Assembly: GCA_014529385.2 (NCBI GenBank)
Contig: CM043942.1
Span: 29,972,969-30,036,968, forward strand
DNA length: 64,000 nt
Source: Adiantum capillus-veneris
Taxonomy: Eukaryota > Streptophyta > Polypodiopsida > Polypodiales > Pteridaceae
Direction of reading: 5' to 3'
Position 1 is the stretch's first letter. Every line of letters begins with the position of its first letter. This document shows, in pieces, positions 14,601 to 24,830 of this stretch. The notes under the pieces were generated by a model that saw only the letters and a program-made list of their open reading frames with translations, was not told the DNA's origin and did no database searches. Made by a program: the position numbers and the translations under genes.

Positions 14601-15360
14601 CTTATACATATAATGACACATTTGCTAAATGAATCAAAGAGGAGATTGACAAGTTGATGGAAGCTGAATTCATTTATGAAATTGAATATACAGATTGGGT
14701 GTCACCCATTGTGGTAGTCTCCAAAAAGAATGACAAACTGCGAGTGTGTGTGAACCTCAAAAAGGTAAATGCAACCACCATAAGGGATAATTATCCCTTG
14801 CCAATCACCGAACATGTACTTGAGAGGGTGGCCGGAAAATGGGCTTATTCCTTTCTGGATGGGTTTTCAGGATACAACCAACTGGCAATTGCAATGGAGG
14901 ATCAACACAAAACAGTGTTTGCCACAGAATGGGGAATATATGCGTATCGAGTTATGCCGTTTGGCTTAACTAATGCCCCAGCTACCTTCCAAAGGTTAAT
15001 GACACACGCCTTCAAAGAATACCTAAAAATATTCTTAGAAATATACATGGATGATCTTTGTGTACACTCTCTTCTACGTGAGGAACATATTGACTATTTG
15101 CAAAAGGTATTTGAAAAATGCAGGACATATCGAATCTGTCTTAACCCGAAAAAGTGTATTTTTATAGTTAGGCAAGGCCGCATCTTAGGACACATTGTCT
15201 CAAGAAATGGCATAACCACTGACCTAGATAAAGTCAAAGTCATAGTAGACCTGCCCTGGCCTACTAATGCGAAACAAGTGCAATCCTTCATGGGACACTG
15301 CGGATATTATCGAAGATTCATATATATGCAGTCATCACACAACCTTTGTATTGTTTGCTA
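14601..15360 (+). pseudogene. Element B reverse transcriptase (inverted segment)
   Basis: Ty3/gypsy RT, the longest open piece being 14654-15361. Landmarks are EEIDKLMEAEFIYEIEYTDW, VSPIVVVSKKN, LRVCVNLKKVN, SFLDGFSGYNQLAI, VMPFGLTNAPATFQRLM, the catalytic YMDDL (YMDD at 15044-15055), GHIVSRNGITTD and QSFMGHCGYYRRFI. The catalytic region is better kept than in A, where FGLTNAP has become FFLTNVP. A stop lies upstream (DTFAK*IKEE) and the frame is lost after 15340, so the copy is dead. Confidence 0.92.
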
Positions 15361-15850
15361 GTCAATTTCGACTGGATCGAGGAGTGTGAAACTTCATTCC
15401 AAAAGCTGAAGGAAAACCTTGTATCAGCACTTGTACTTAAAGCACCGGATTGAGAAAAGATATTCCATGTTCACATTAATGCTTCTGCATATGCAATCGG
15501 GAGTATTCTGGCTCAACCTGGAGACGGAACAATGGATTTTTCAGTTTGTTATGCCAGCCGACAGTTAAACAGTGCGGAAACACAACAACCGAAAGAGAGG
15601 GGTTAGGGATGATTTATGCTGTAAAGAAATTTCGGCATTATTTGCTCGCAAACAAATTTGTGTTCTTCATAGATCATCAAGCTCTTTTGTATCTGGTGAA
15701 TAAACCATGCAATACAGGGAGGATTGTACACTGGTTTATTATATTTCTAGAGTTTGAGTTCACAGTGGTGGTCAAAAGGGTAAAACTCATCTACGGGCGG
15801 ATCATATTTCAAGGATACACAATGGGGAAGCTCCTGAAGGAGTAGATGAT
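15361..15850 (+). pseudogene. Element B RNase H (inverted segment)
   Basis: Follows RT: WIEECETSFQKLKENL, FHVHINASAYAIGSILAQ (Asp to Asn at the usual first acidic position; A has HVHIDASAYAI), CYASRQLNSAE, TTEREGLGMIYAVKKFRHYLLANKFVF and DHQALLYLVNKP. Frames shift near 15570. It would degrade template RNA during reverse transcription. Confidence 0.85.
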
Positions 15851-16630
15851 GACATACCAGATGCCTATCTTTTCAATGTTGAAATGATACCCAAATGGTC
15901 TCATGAAATTGTTAGCATTCTTTCCTTTGGAGGTAGGTTTGATAACACGGAAGACAGATCCAAACAACAAACAATTCGATTAAAAAAAAAAACTTCCAGT
16001 TGATTGCAGGGCGGCTGTATCATCTAGGATCGGACAAATTCTATGATTATGTATAAATCTGGAGGAATTCGAGTGTTACCTTGAAGAAGCACATGTCCAG
16101 GATTATGCATTTCATTGTTCAACAGTGAAAACACACCAGAGAGTGAAACAGTTAGGGGTTTATTGGCCAACTATGTACGCGGACACACATGCTTATGTTA
16201 ACAATTGTACTATATGTAGTGCCAAACGACAAGTGGATCACGCGACATTGTTTTAGGTAAACATTGCACCTGCATGGAGTCAATATATCATTGAATTCTT
16301 AACCACAAGGACGTTTCCTAAAAACATAACAAGAGCACGGAAAAGGGATATAGAGCTGGAGGCTCGGGACTTTCAGTTAATTGGGAACCAACTCTATAAG
16401 CGAGGAAAGGACAATCAACTTAGAATCTGTGCAAGTGAAAGTGAATACCTGCTGATTCTAGAACACGCACATGGAGGTATAAGTGGAGGCTATTTTTCAA
16501 GCGATAAGATGACAAAAATTGTCTTAACCACACGAATATGGTGGCCTACATTGCACATGGATGCTGAAGAGTTTGTAAAGCATTGTGACGCATGTCAGTG
16601 CACCAAGGTGCCGATAAAGAGAGATGAGAA
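15851..16630 (+). pseudogene. Element B tandem H2C2 zinc-binding modules before integrase
   Basis: Two related modules occur in succession. Module 1 (about 15990-16240) reads FQLIAGRLYHLGS, CYLEEAHVQDYAFHCSTVKTH, GVYWPTMYADTHAYVNNCTIC. Module 2 (about 16350-16620) reads DFQLIGNQLYKRGKDNQLRIC, ILEHAHGGISGGYFSSDK, IWWPTLHMDAEEFVKHCDACQ. Each has the H...H...CxxC plan that precedes the integrase core in Ty3/gypsy pol. Ordinary elements carry one. A has the same arrangement at 25900-26656. Frameshifts and stops are present (near 15990, 16050 and 16255). Confidence 0.7.
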
Positions 16631-17420
16631 GCCACTACGGCCAATGATGGGAGCAAGGGCATTTGCAAAATGGGCATTGATTTTGTGGGACCTATTTCAC
16701 CCCATACATATCGCACCCATACCCAATATATCATTGTGGCTAGGGACTATCTCACAAAACGGGCGGAAGCCAAGACAACACAAAAAGCAGATGCACGAAC
16801 CACTGCATAATTTTTGTATGAGAATTTTTTTGTACGATACAGTTTACCAATAAAAATTGTCAGTGATCGTGGAACACATTTTCTTAATGAAGTCATTGAA
16901 TATCTGCTAGAGGCCACAAATAAAACACTATGCACAGTTCTCACTAAAATTGTGTCAGAGTCAAGAACAGATTGGGATCAGCAGCTACACTCAACACTAT
17001 GGGCATAAAGGGTAGCTTACAAAACATCAATAGGAACAACACCGTACAACATGGTGTTTGCCTAAATGCTATATTACCCATAGAGTTTTTAATTCCAACT
17101 CTACGAGTAGCAAAACGCTTAGAATGGACAGGGCATGAGCTCTCTTCAAGAATAGATGATCTTGAAAAGCTAGATGAACTCCGCTTGAGAGCTGTAGCTT
17201 CGATCTATGCTAAAAAGAGAAGACAAAAAGAGTTTTTTGACAAGCATGTGCGCACGAAAGAGTTCAAAACAGGTGATTATGTACTTGTTTATACTTTGAA
17301 GCAACATGCCAAGAAACTTAAAAAGCGAGGGATGGGACCCTTTGTGATTAGTGATCTATCACAAAACGGACCTGTCAAGCTTGCTACATTAGCAGGTGAA
17401 GAAATGCCAAATTGGATTAG
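16631..17420 (+). pseudogene. Element B integrase core and C-terminal part (inverted segment)
   Basis: DDE integrase in broken frames. GARAFAKW is followed by a frameshift through the first catalytic Asp, then a VATDYL-like region, NFFVRYSLPIKIVSDRGTHFLNEVIEYLLE, and then directly ATNKTLCTVLTKIVSESRTDWDQQ. Relative to A, 63 bp (21 codons) carrying the APYHPQANGQAE block with the catalytic Glu are missing in frame. The C-terminal part (TPYNMVFGLNAILP-like; KRRQKEFFDKHVRTKEFKTGDYVLVY) recalls the usual integrase tail. Confidence 0.85.
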
Positions 17421-18043
17421 TGGGTCATTTACCACTAACACAGGATATGCTTCAACAAATCCATCAAGAAAAACAACGAGTGAAGGAAAAAAAGAGGGTA
17501 CGAGAAGAAGCTCAAGCAGAAGCAAAAGAACGCATTGCAAAAAGAAGACTTCTGCGACAGCAACAACAATGTGGAGCAGCATTGCGAATTAATGCCATTC
17601 GAATAACGAGGTTTGACGAAGACATAGTGGAGCCAATAATTGCAATCAAAGTGGGTAGCAATTAAGTTGAATCAACGGCATTGCTTGATTCTGGAGCTCA
17701 AGCAAATTTAATCTCTTACGGCTTATACAAACAGCTCAAGTCCACAAGTAAACTTCATCCTACTCCACAAGTGCTGGAAAGTAGTACATCACATTCATTG
17801 AAAGCATTGGGCTAGACTATATTGCATGTACAAGTACATCAATATATTTACCCACACAAATTTTATACAGTCAAGGATGAAAGCACACAACACCCCATGT
17901 TATTGGGACAACCTTGGCAAAAAGAGTACAAGGTGCAGATAGATTGGAATACGAATGCAGTCAAAATTCAGCATGCACAAGAACAAGTGATAGCCTTTGC
18001 TCAACAAGTGATACCCCGGAATAATAAGATGTCAGTAATGTAA
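17421..18043 (+). pseudogene. Element B second retropepsin-like domain, downstream of integrase
   Basis: After a basic Gln/Arg/Glu-rich linker (HQEKQRVKEKKRVREEAQAE), the segment INAIRITRFDEDIVEPIIAIKV leads into ESTALLDSGAQANLISYGLYKQL (DSG codons 17687-17695), then LHPTPQVLESSTSHSL, YIYPHKFYTVKDESTQHPMLLGQPWQKEYKVQIDW. A hydrophobic strand, DSGA, a flap-like stretch and a hydrophobic-hydrophobic-LGQPW block is the layout of a retropepsin-like protease. It is distinct from the first protease at 36097-36808. Stops occur at 17665 and near 17815. DSG is also intact in C (62885-62893) and mutated to DWG in A. It could be a protease or a catalytically silent fold used for binding. Confidence 0.72.
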
Positions 18044-18182
18044 TCATTGGAAAAAGAGCCAAAAGCAAGGGTGCCACCAAAGAACAACATGATACCCAAG
18101 GCTAACAAACAGGAAACTGCCAACCATGCTCACTACATACATACGAAGTCACCAACCACAGTGAATAGATCAGAGTTACCAC
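18044..18182 (+). pseudogene. Element B pol tail up to the inversion breakpoint
   Basis: Reads SLEKEPKARVPPKNNMIPKANKQETANHAHYIH and NRSELP, matching A at 24386-24250 and C near 62500. The next expected residues (KQIWVRKD) are on the minus strand at 13560. The inversion therefore ends here. Confidence 0.7.
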
Positions 18183-18298
18183 GCCCCTTCTAAGACGCAT
18201 TCCTCTCTTTTTAGGCTTCCACAATGTGAAGCTCCGCACATCCATAGCTCTTTTTGTTGCCCTAACCATGCTGGGAGTTCCGATCCTGCGACTGTAGC
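18183..18298 (-). pseudogene. Element B protease-RT linker between breakpoint and element A
   Basis: 116 bp matching 28940-29047 of A on the minus strand (MYGASHCGNL-type reading in A). It is the original orientation of B, lying between the inversion end and the A insertion. Its last five bases, GTAGC, are the left target duplication of A. Confidence 0.8.
18294..18298. other. Target site duplication, left of element A
   Basis: GTAGC immediately before TGTTGG of the LTR; identical to 36097-36101 after the right LTR. Confidence 0.9.
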
Positions 18299-19236
18299 TG
18301 TTGGACGGATACGCCGCGACAGACGTCAGCACAGCGAGAACTCACCTAACATGTAATGTCAGCTAAGGACAAAGCTCGACCCGCAGGCGTGTGGAAGCCA
18401 GCATAAGGTGTCAACTTACACTCAACCGACTCCTAACTAATTCCTACATAGGTCTCTACCAATTGTTTAAGTCACAGCCTTCAAGAGTGCATAAGAGGAA
18501 ACTTCCTACAACGCTTTCTAGAGCTGAACACCCATCAAACAATCTCGAAACACCATAGAACTTGAAGGAGACCTTACTAATACCAATAGGTCGCTCTCCC
18601 TAAGGTCTATGAACCAAAATCCCAACCCAAAACACCTAGTGCAGAAACACGTAGGATGTCTGGCCGAAATCTGCAGGTCTTCGTTTGCGAAATCTAAAGT
18701 GCCTAATGTGTAGTTCTACTCAATGTGAACGTGTGGATATGCTGCAATGCAAAATCGGACAACATATGCTCACCCAAACAACCGATGAAGCTCGTAGAAG
18801 GAGCTCGCAAAACCGGACCGTACGCGCGCAATGTAGGTATCTGCGCGTAGCTCTCGTCGGGGGCAACACGCTGCACTTCTTCGCACTAGATTTCGACCAC
18901 TGGAGCACACGTAGCGTCAAGATGAAGCTCACACTCTCTCTCTCGTACACAGTACGCTCACTCACAGACTTCAAAACTTGTTTTTAAAATGACAAAAAGG
19001 TTTTTTTCATTAAGGTCAAAAAGTGGTATATATATCTTACAATTTCTCAAACCCTAAAGTTCCAAAATCAACCATCTACTCAATCTAACTATCCAAACTG
19101 GGATACAATCTGGAAACTTCTATAAGTCCCAATAATTACAAGGTGAAAAATCAGGTTTTCCTCAATGAATGAATAATTACAAAAAATAATAATCCTCTGG
19201 GTAGTTACTGTCGTGGGGTGTGTCTAGCTTCTAACA
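18299..19236 (-). repeat. Element A 3' LTR
   Basis: 938 bp, TGTTGG...CTAACA on the plus strand. It shares variants with 35159-36096, such as AACATGTAATGTCAGC near its start. A half-palindrome CACGTAGGATGTC lies at 18648-18660. Confidence 0.95.
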
Positions 19237-19250
19237 CTCCCCCCCTCCTT
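19237..19250 (-). other. Element A 3' polypurine tract
   Basis: AAGGAGGGGGGGAG in element orientation, abutting the 3' LTR. Confidence 0.85.
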
Positions 19251-19356
19251 GCTCATGTCTCGTCCCCGACATGGCCTTAATCTACTGCTTCATTTTATCA
19301 TTTCCCGCATCTTTAGCAGTGATTCGTACCTGGCATGTAGGTTCAACATTGTTGGG

Positions 19357-22300
19357 TCAAAAATGTCCGTATTGATTGGTGAAGAACCCTGTATAGAATG
19401 CTTCTTCAAAACCCTGGAGGTGATAGGATGGTAGAAACATGATCCTTTGATACAGCGCATGTATCACCTCCTTGGAAGGCTGACCTGACAGATCATAGCC
19501 ACATCTGTATGTATCCTGGAAGAAGAATATGTTGTCGGTCACCTGGCCTGGCTTGAAGGTCTCAAACACTGCTAAGATGGTTCTGTAGATTTTCCTCATC
19601 ATAATGCATGTAAGGTCAGGTGAGCCAGTGAACAACTTTATGGCGCCCGTTAGGGTTTTCACCATGTATTGGACACTTATTCTCTCACCTGCCTTCACGC
19701 CCGACAGCTTTGGGTAGTTCAGCCAAGTGGGTTGGCTTCTTTGTAAAATTTCCTGTGTCTTCCACGTCCTAACCCTCGGTAGAGGACAGAAGCTGAGGTT
19801 GTCTCTAATATTTTTAGGTGCCTCTACCAAGTGGATTAGGTATTGTGGGTACTTTGTAAGCCAAGACTTCCTCCACTTTGGCTGAGAATCCACAATAAGC
19901 TTAACTCCTTCTGGCTTTGAGGTGTCTGCATTGTAGAGAGGTACGGCTGGCTCTTCTCTGATCCGCTTGTTTATCGTAGCTGCCTCATATTTCAGCAATG
20001 GATATGGGAGAGAGGGTTGAAGCCACTCGCGTCTGAGATTGCTGGCGTCGATCTTCTGAACGGTCATAGATTTGAAGACCCTCTCCTCCGACTCCAAGAC
20101 TTCCTTCATGGTTTCTCTGAGCTCTTCCTCTATTGCCTTGCGTAATTTTTCCTCCTCTTCTTGTGTTAGATCCTGTGGCTCTGGAGAGGATCCTACTATG
20201 ATTTCCTCTTGCATAGGTGTGTCCATAGGATCTGCCACATTTTCGAGGTCTATGCTCTCATTGGCGGCTGGCCCTGAGCTTTCTGCCTCTCCTCCTTGCT
20301 GGCCTTTCAACTCCTCAATTTGCCTGAGGAGTGTTTGCTTTTCCGCTTCTGCTTCTCCGCCCATATTCACGAGGAGGTCATTAAGTTCAGCGTTTACTCT
20401 TTCCGCCTCCTCGAGCTTTATCTTTATGCTTTCCACTTCTTCTTGCAGGGCTTTTTGGCCCTCCTCCATTCTCGTTTGCATTACTATAGAACCTTCAGCC
20501 ATCATCAATCTCTGCTTTTTCTCGAGAGTCAGCTCCTTCTGAAGTTCTTGCATTTTCTCTTCATATAGTTGACTCTCAGAAATGATTTGAGTCGAGCTCG
20601 TAGCTCTGACTCTAGCAGGTGATGCTCGCAGCCTTTGGATGGTTTGATCTTTGACTTTTAGTTGGTCCTTGAGCTCAAGGACTTCATCCAGGCTTGCTTC
20701 TTGTTCTATCTCTGCTCTCTCCTTGGAATTCCTCATGGACTCTACTTCTTTCGTTTCTTCTGCCAGCTGTAGCGTCAGATTATCTCGTTCTTTTTCGGCA
20801 TCTCACAATGACTTGCTCAGCTGCTGACACTCTTCTTCAGCTGCTTGTATTCTTTTTGCTACTGCCTCATTTGCGTCTTCCAGTGCTTGGCAGTTTTGCA
20901 GAGCCCTTGCGAAGCTGGCCTAGAGGTCAGCTTCTCTCTCCTTTTGCCCTTGGCTTTGTGCCTGCAGAGAATCCCTTTCCATTTTGATCTTTTCTTCGGT
21001 GGCTTTGAGAGTTATCATCTCTTTCTCTGAAACCATGGATTGTGCCCTCAATCCGGCTAGCTTTGTCATAACCACGTCCCAGTCATTGGAGGGCGGGTGC
21101 AGGTCTACCGTGTCTGTAGCAATTTCCTTTAGCTCCACTAGCCTGATGCCTTGCATCTGTTCTTTAGGCCGTGTCCTCGCCAAGTCGAATGCGACTCTGG
21201 CGGCTTCTTCCTTCGTATAGCCTGCAGCTAGCAGGTCCAAATAAGCATAGTAAGCATCATCTAATCCTTTTTGCTCAGTTTCAGGCTTGGCCTCTTCTTT
21301 TGGCTCAGGTTGATGTCTTTGCTCTTGCTCGTCTGCTTGCCTTTCTTCTTGTTTGTCCTCAGCCTCCTTATCTTCTTGTGGAGAGCTACTAGGAGGTGGT
21401 GAGGGCGGTGGTGATGGCTGTGGACTGGGTTTAGGGCTATCTGGTAAAGAGGCAGGTTTCCCCTTTAAGTCCGTGTCTGCTTTTGTTTTTCTTTCTCTTT
21501 CCTTGCTCTCTTGTTCATCTAGCAGTTTCTGCCTTATCTGTTGTACTTCCTCCTCTGTGAAAGGGACATGAGGAATGTTTTCTGCCGCAGCATCAAGAAT
21601 CTCAAAATTCTTGATATAATCTTCAAAACGGTCCCTTTGCACTCTTCTGGATGATCCGGACATAGACTCGAGAGATGGCTTCCAGAGTTCGTTTAAATCA
21701 CCCTTGAGGGCTCTCTCTGCTCGGAAACTCTCCATCAGCCTTTCTAGTCTTGCCGCTTTTTGTGACCTTGTCTCTTTGGCCGGCACTTGAGCAAAATCCT
21801 TCTTTCCTTTCTTTTGCTCGGGTTGCTCTTCTTCAACTGGCTCTAGCCGTCTTTTCAACCTCGTAGCCACCCTTGGTGCCCTTTGCGGCTCATCTTCCTT
21901 GTCTTCTTTTACTCTCAGCCAATCATTCTGAGATGGGGGGTCAGGCCACCTTCCTTTAGCATGTAGTGCCCCATAAACCACCTTGGTGATCAGTTCTCCT
22001 GGCACTATATAGGTTGGCTTTTTGTTGCCCATCTTTACTAAGCTATCATGTATATATGCCGCATAGTTGATTATCTTTGGGGTGCCTTTTGTCATTGCCC
22101 AAGTGAACATTGTGGCAATTGCACCTGGCGGCATCCTGTACTTCTGTGGCCTCTTTGTGCACATGTGAAAGTACTGGTTGTAAAACTAGCTCATGATTGC
22201 CACTTTTGGGTTGGCAACGTCTTCAAAGGTGTAATTTTCCTTTTTCTCTTTGTACACCTTGACTTCATCCCTTCTTTTTGTTACAATGTCTCCCTCATTG

Positions 22301-22737
22301 GAGAGGTCTAGTGCATGGGCTACAACCCGCTCAGTGATTATTATCTTTGTATCTGGTCTGCTTTGTAAGTCTGTTACCTTGGCCACTCCATCCTCTTTGA
22401 TGCTTGTTACAAACTCCCAGACTCTTTTGATGTCCACTCCTGCCGGTATTGCTTCGAAGTAGTTGTGGAGATCAATCTTCTCCAAGTAGCCGGCCATCTT
22501 GCTTCGTACAAACTCATTGAGTTCTCTTGGCAGCATTGGTACCTCTATGACATTACCTTCATTGTCTTTGAACACTCCCTGGTAGATCTTTAGGTTGTTG
22601 GACTCTAACAAATCCTCTTGTATCCAAGTGCTGGTGGGCTTTAGTGTTCCTTTTGGAATGACAAAGGGTTCCACTTCGTCCAGATAATCTTTGATGGTCA
22701 TTCTTTTCTTTTTTGCAGGTGACTTTGAGGCTACCAT
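19357..22737 (-). pseudogene. Element A ORF2: coiled-coil protein of unknown function
   Basis: Second copy of the ORF2 protein. By homology the start is the ATG at 22737 (MVASKSPAKKKRMTIKDYLD); an in-frame ATG at 22749 adds four residues created by a deletion junction. Pieces are 22737-22186, 22164-20920 and 20736-19357. Domain order is as in C: basic N-terminus, N-terminal globular region (HNYFEAIPAGVDIKRVWEF; RPQKYRMPPGAIATMFTWAM), Lys/Arg and Ser/Pro linkers (PSPQPSPPPSPPPSSSP), coiled coil and C-terminal domain (WRKSWLTKYPQYLIHLVEAP; PSYHLQGFEEAFYTGFF). The stops at 22186-22188 and near 20920 fall where other copies have Gln. The last residues are shifted out of frame (FTNQYGHF). No family recognised. 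The pattern of conserved ends and a variable middle suggests a real ancestral protein. Confidence 0.78.
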
Positions 22738-22749
22738 AGATCCTCTCAT

Positions 22750-23726
22750 GTCTGGAGCTCATCCGGTAGTCGTACGCGTCGTAGAAGCTGCTGGAAGGTC
22801 GGTCCGCTCTAGGTGGCAGAAGCTCTCTCCACAAAGTCAATAGTGAGAATGAGCTAAAAATAGGGTGAAAATTTCTTATAATGGAGGTCCTCGAACATGA
22901 AATTTGACATGTGCTCCTATCTTCTTGCGAGATGCGGTTTAGGCTCAAAAATTTCTTGATTTGGACTCCATTTGCTCTATTTACCAGAATTTTGGCATTT
23001 CGGTCAAAACCTAGCCAAAACACGCTTTCCACTCCAGTCTCATAATTGCACCCCCACTGTACCATAGGTTTTCCTATAGTTACTGATCATCCCCATATTT
23101 ATTTTTTTTCATTACGACTGTTTTTCACCTGCTTTTTGTATTTTTGAAGTTTTTCTACCGAAAATTAGCAAAATTAAAAGGAAAATAGCAAATTAAACCC
23201 AAAAAATCCCCAAAAATCATAATAAATCACGAACATCATCACAACACATTATATACACTCACATGCAAATTTTATGGCCGGATTTCTCCGTTTTACCAAT
23301 ATTTTGCCTGAAAAATGGCTATTTCTACTTATATCCACACACCTAGAGGCTTGATTTGGCGTTTGGCCCCATATACCTGTAGCTTCATGCTGTATAAGGG
23401 CATATGTACTTGGGTTACTCCAGAAAATTTCACAATCAAACAACAACCCTAAAAATAGTCGAAAATCATGCCCTTTTTTGCTGTTTCTGTTATTGGTTCC
23501 GCATTTGAGAGTGCCTCTAGAATGCCTCCCCCCCTCCTAGCTGGAGTCCTCCCGGACAACAAGGTTTCTCCTCGGAGTATGTGCCGTGCATAGGTTGAAA
23601 AAGTTGTGCTAATGCCTGGCCGATTAATGTGGCCCTATTTTATGCATACTCTGTCGATGCATGGAAAAATTAATGTTGTGCAAGAGAAGGGAATAAGCAA
23701 TATGCTTATTGGCATTTTCCGTCGAG
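22750..23726 (-). other. Element A spacer between pol and ORF2
   Basis: About 1 kb matching the pol-proximal spacer of B and C. The ~1.7 kb that holds the palindrome array in B and C is absent: the sequence jumps from the ORF2 start (AGGATC at 22739-22744) to TCATGTCTGGAGC at about 22747, which matches 60890 in C. It includes an internal polypurine tract and a TATATA stretch near 23252. Confidence 0.7.
23525..23538 (-). other. Internal polypurine tract (element A)
   Basis: AGGAGGGGGGGAGG in element orientation; 13 bases identical to A's own 3' tract and all 14 identical to B and C. Confidence 0.5.
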
Positions 23727-24409
23727 GTTTCATGTTTTCTTTGCAAGTAACAGCTGTAACTCTACTGCTCTCTGTTTAATTGTCTTTTTGGAAAAAGGCA
23801 ATTGCTTTGCCGACACTGTTGATGGAGTCGTAGCTGATTTGAAGGATAGAAGTGGTTGGGCCGTAATGGCTATGGGCCGTATTGCCATTGCTTTCCATTG
23901 GTATTTTGTTGCTGTCGGTTTTTGTAGATGGTTTAGCACTTTCTTATTTGCCACTGGTTTTTTTTTTTTTGGCATCCACATAAGTCGGTTTTTCGTTTTG
24001 AAATGCAGCTGTCTGCTTTCCGTTGTTGCTTGTACTGAAGGGAGTTCCTTTTGCTTTTGCTTTGGTATCCAAATGTGAGTGACATTTGGGTTATGGCTAA
24101 GAATTTTCTTTGGGATCCATATTTGTTTTGTGCCTTTGGTTTGTGCTTGAACCTTCTACTTTGTTGGAATCTTTTTGTTGCATTGTTGTTTGTTTGCCAT
24201 GTCCTTTCTATCTTTCCGCATCCATACTTGTTTTCCTTGTTTTGGTAGCCTAGATCTTTGCATCGTGGCCAGTGACTTCATCTGTCTGTAATTATCATGG
24301 TTGGCTTTTACCTGATTGTTGGTCTCGGGTATCATGTTGTTCTTTAAGGACATTCGTGCTTTTGGCCTTGTTCCTAGTGATTGCATGGCTTGCAGTTGAT
24401 CATGCTGGT
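23727..24409 (-). pseudogene. Element A pol C-terminal basic tail
   Basis: Frames 24386-24156 and 23981-23730 with intervening stops: SLGTRPKARMSLKNNMIPE, KQVWMRKDRKDMANKQ, then an out-of-frame KQIWIPKK and HIWIPKQK part, and RLMWMPKKKKPVANKK, ending KTIKQRAVELQLLLAKKT. Four W-[IMV]-[PR]-K type units are separated by about 20-50 residues. It is strongly basic, so nucleic-acid binding is possible. No domain recognised. Confidence 0.65.
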
Positions 24410-24830
24410 ATTGCTAAGCAAAATCTATCACCTGTTGTTCATGTTCGTGCTGAATTTTGGTTGCCTTTGCTTTCCAATCTATCTGCACATTGTACGCTTT
24501 TTGCCAAGGTTGCCCCAGCATCATTGGGTGTTGTGTGCTTTCATCTATCACCACATAGAATTTGTGTGGGTAAATATATTGATGTATCTGTACATGCAAT
24601 ATAGTCCATCCCAATGTTTTCAACAGGTGTGATGTGCTACTTTACAGCACTTGAGGAGTAGAATGAAGTTGACCTGTGACTTTGAGCTGTTGGTATAATC
24701 CGTTAGAGATCAAATTTGCTTGAGCACCCCAATCAAGCAATGCTGTCGATTCAACTTGATTGCTGCCCATTTTGACTGGAATTATTGGCTCCACTGTTTC
24801 CTCCTCCAACTTCGTCAGTCGAATGGCATT
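24410..24830 (-). pseudogene. Element A second retropepsin-like domain
   Basis: Frames 25106-24642 and 24623-24414 together give INAIRLTKLEEETVEPIIPVKM, ESTALLDWGAQANLISNGLY (active-site position 24726-24734, Ser to Trp), LHSTPQVL, then YIYPHKFYVVIDESTQHPMMLGQPWQKAYNVQIDW. Same architecture as B 17421-18043. The D is kept but the DSG triad is broken, so this copy could not work as a protease. Confidence 0.7.

Noticed and set aside
22559-23065. 168-codon minus-strand frame in the spacer of A
   Set aside because: It runs out of frame into the ORF2 start; the shared part (IKKFLSLNRISQE) in all copies reflects spacer similarity.
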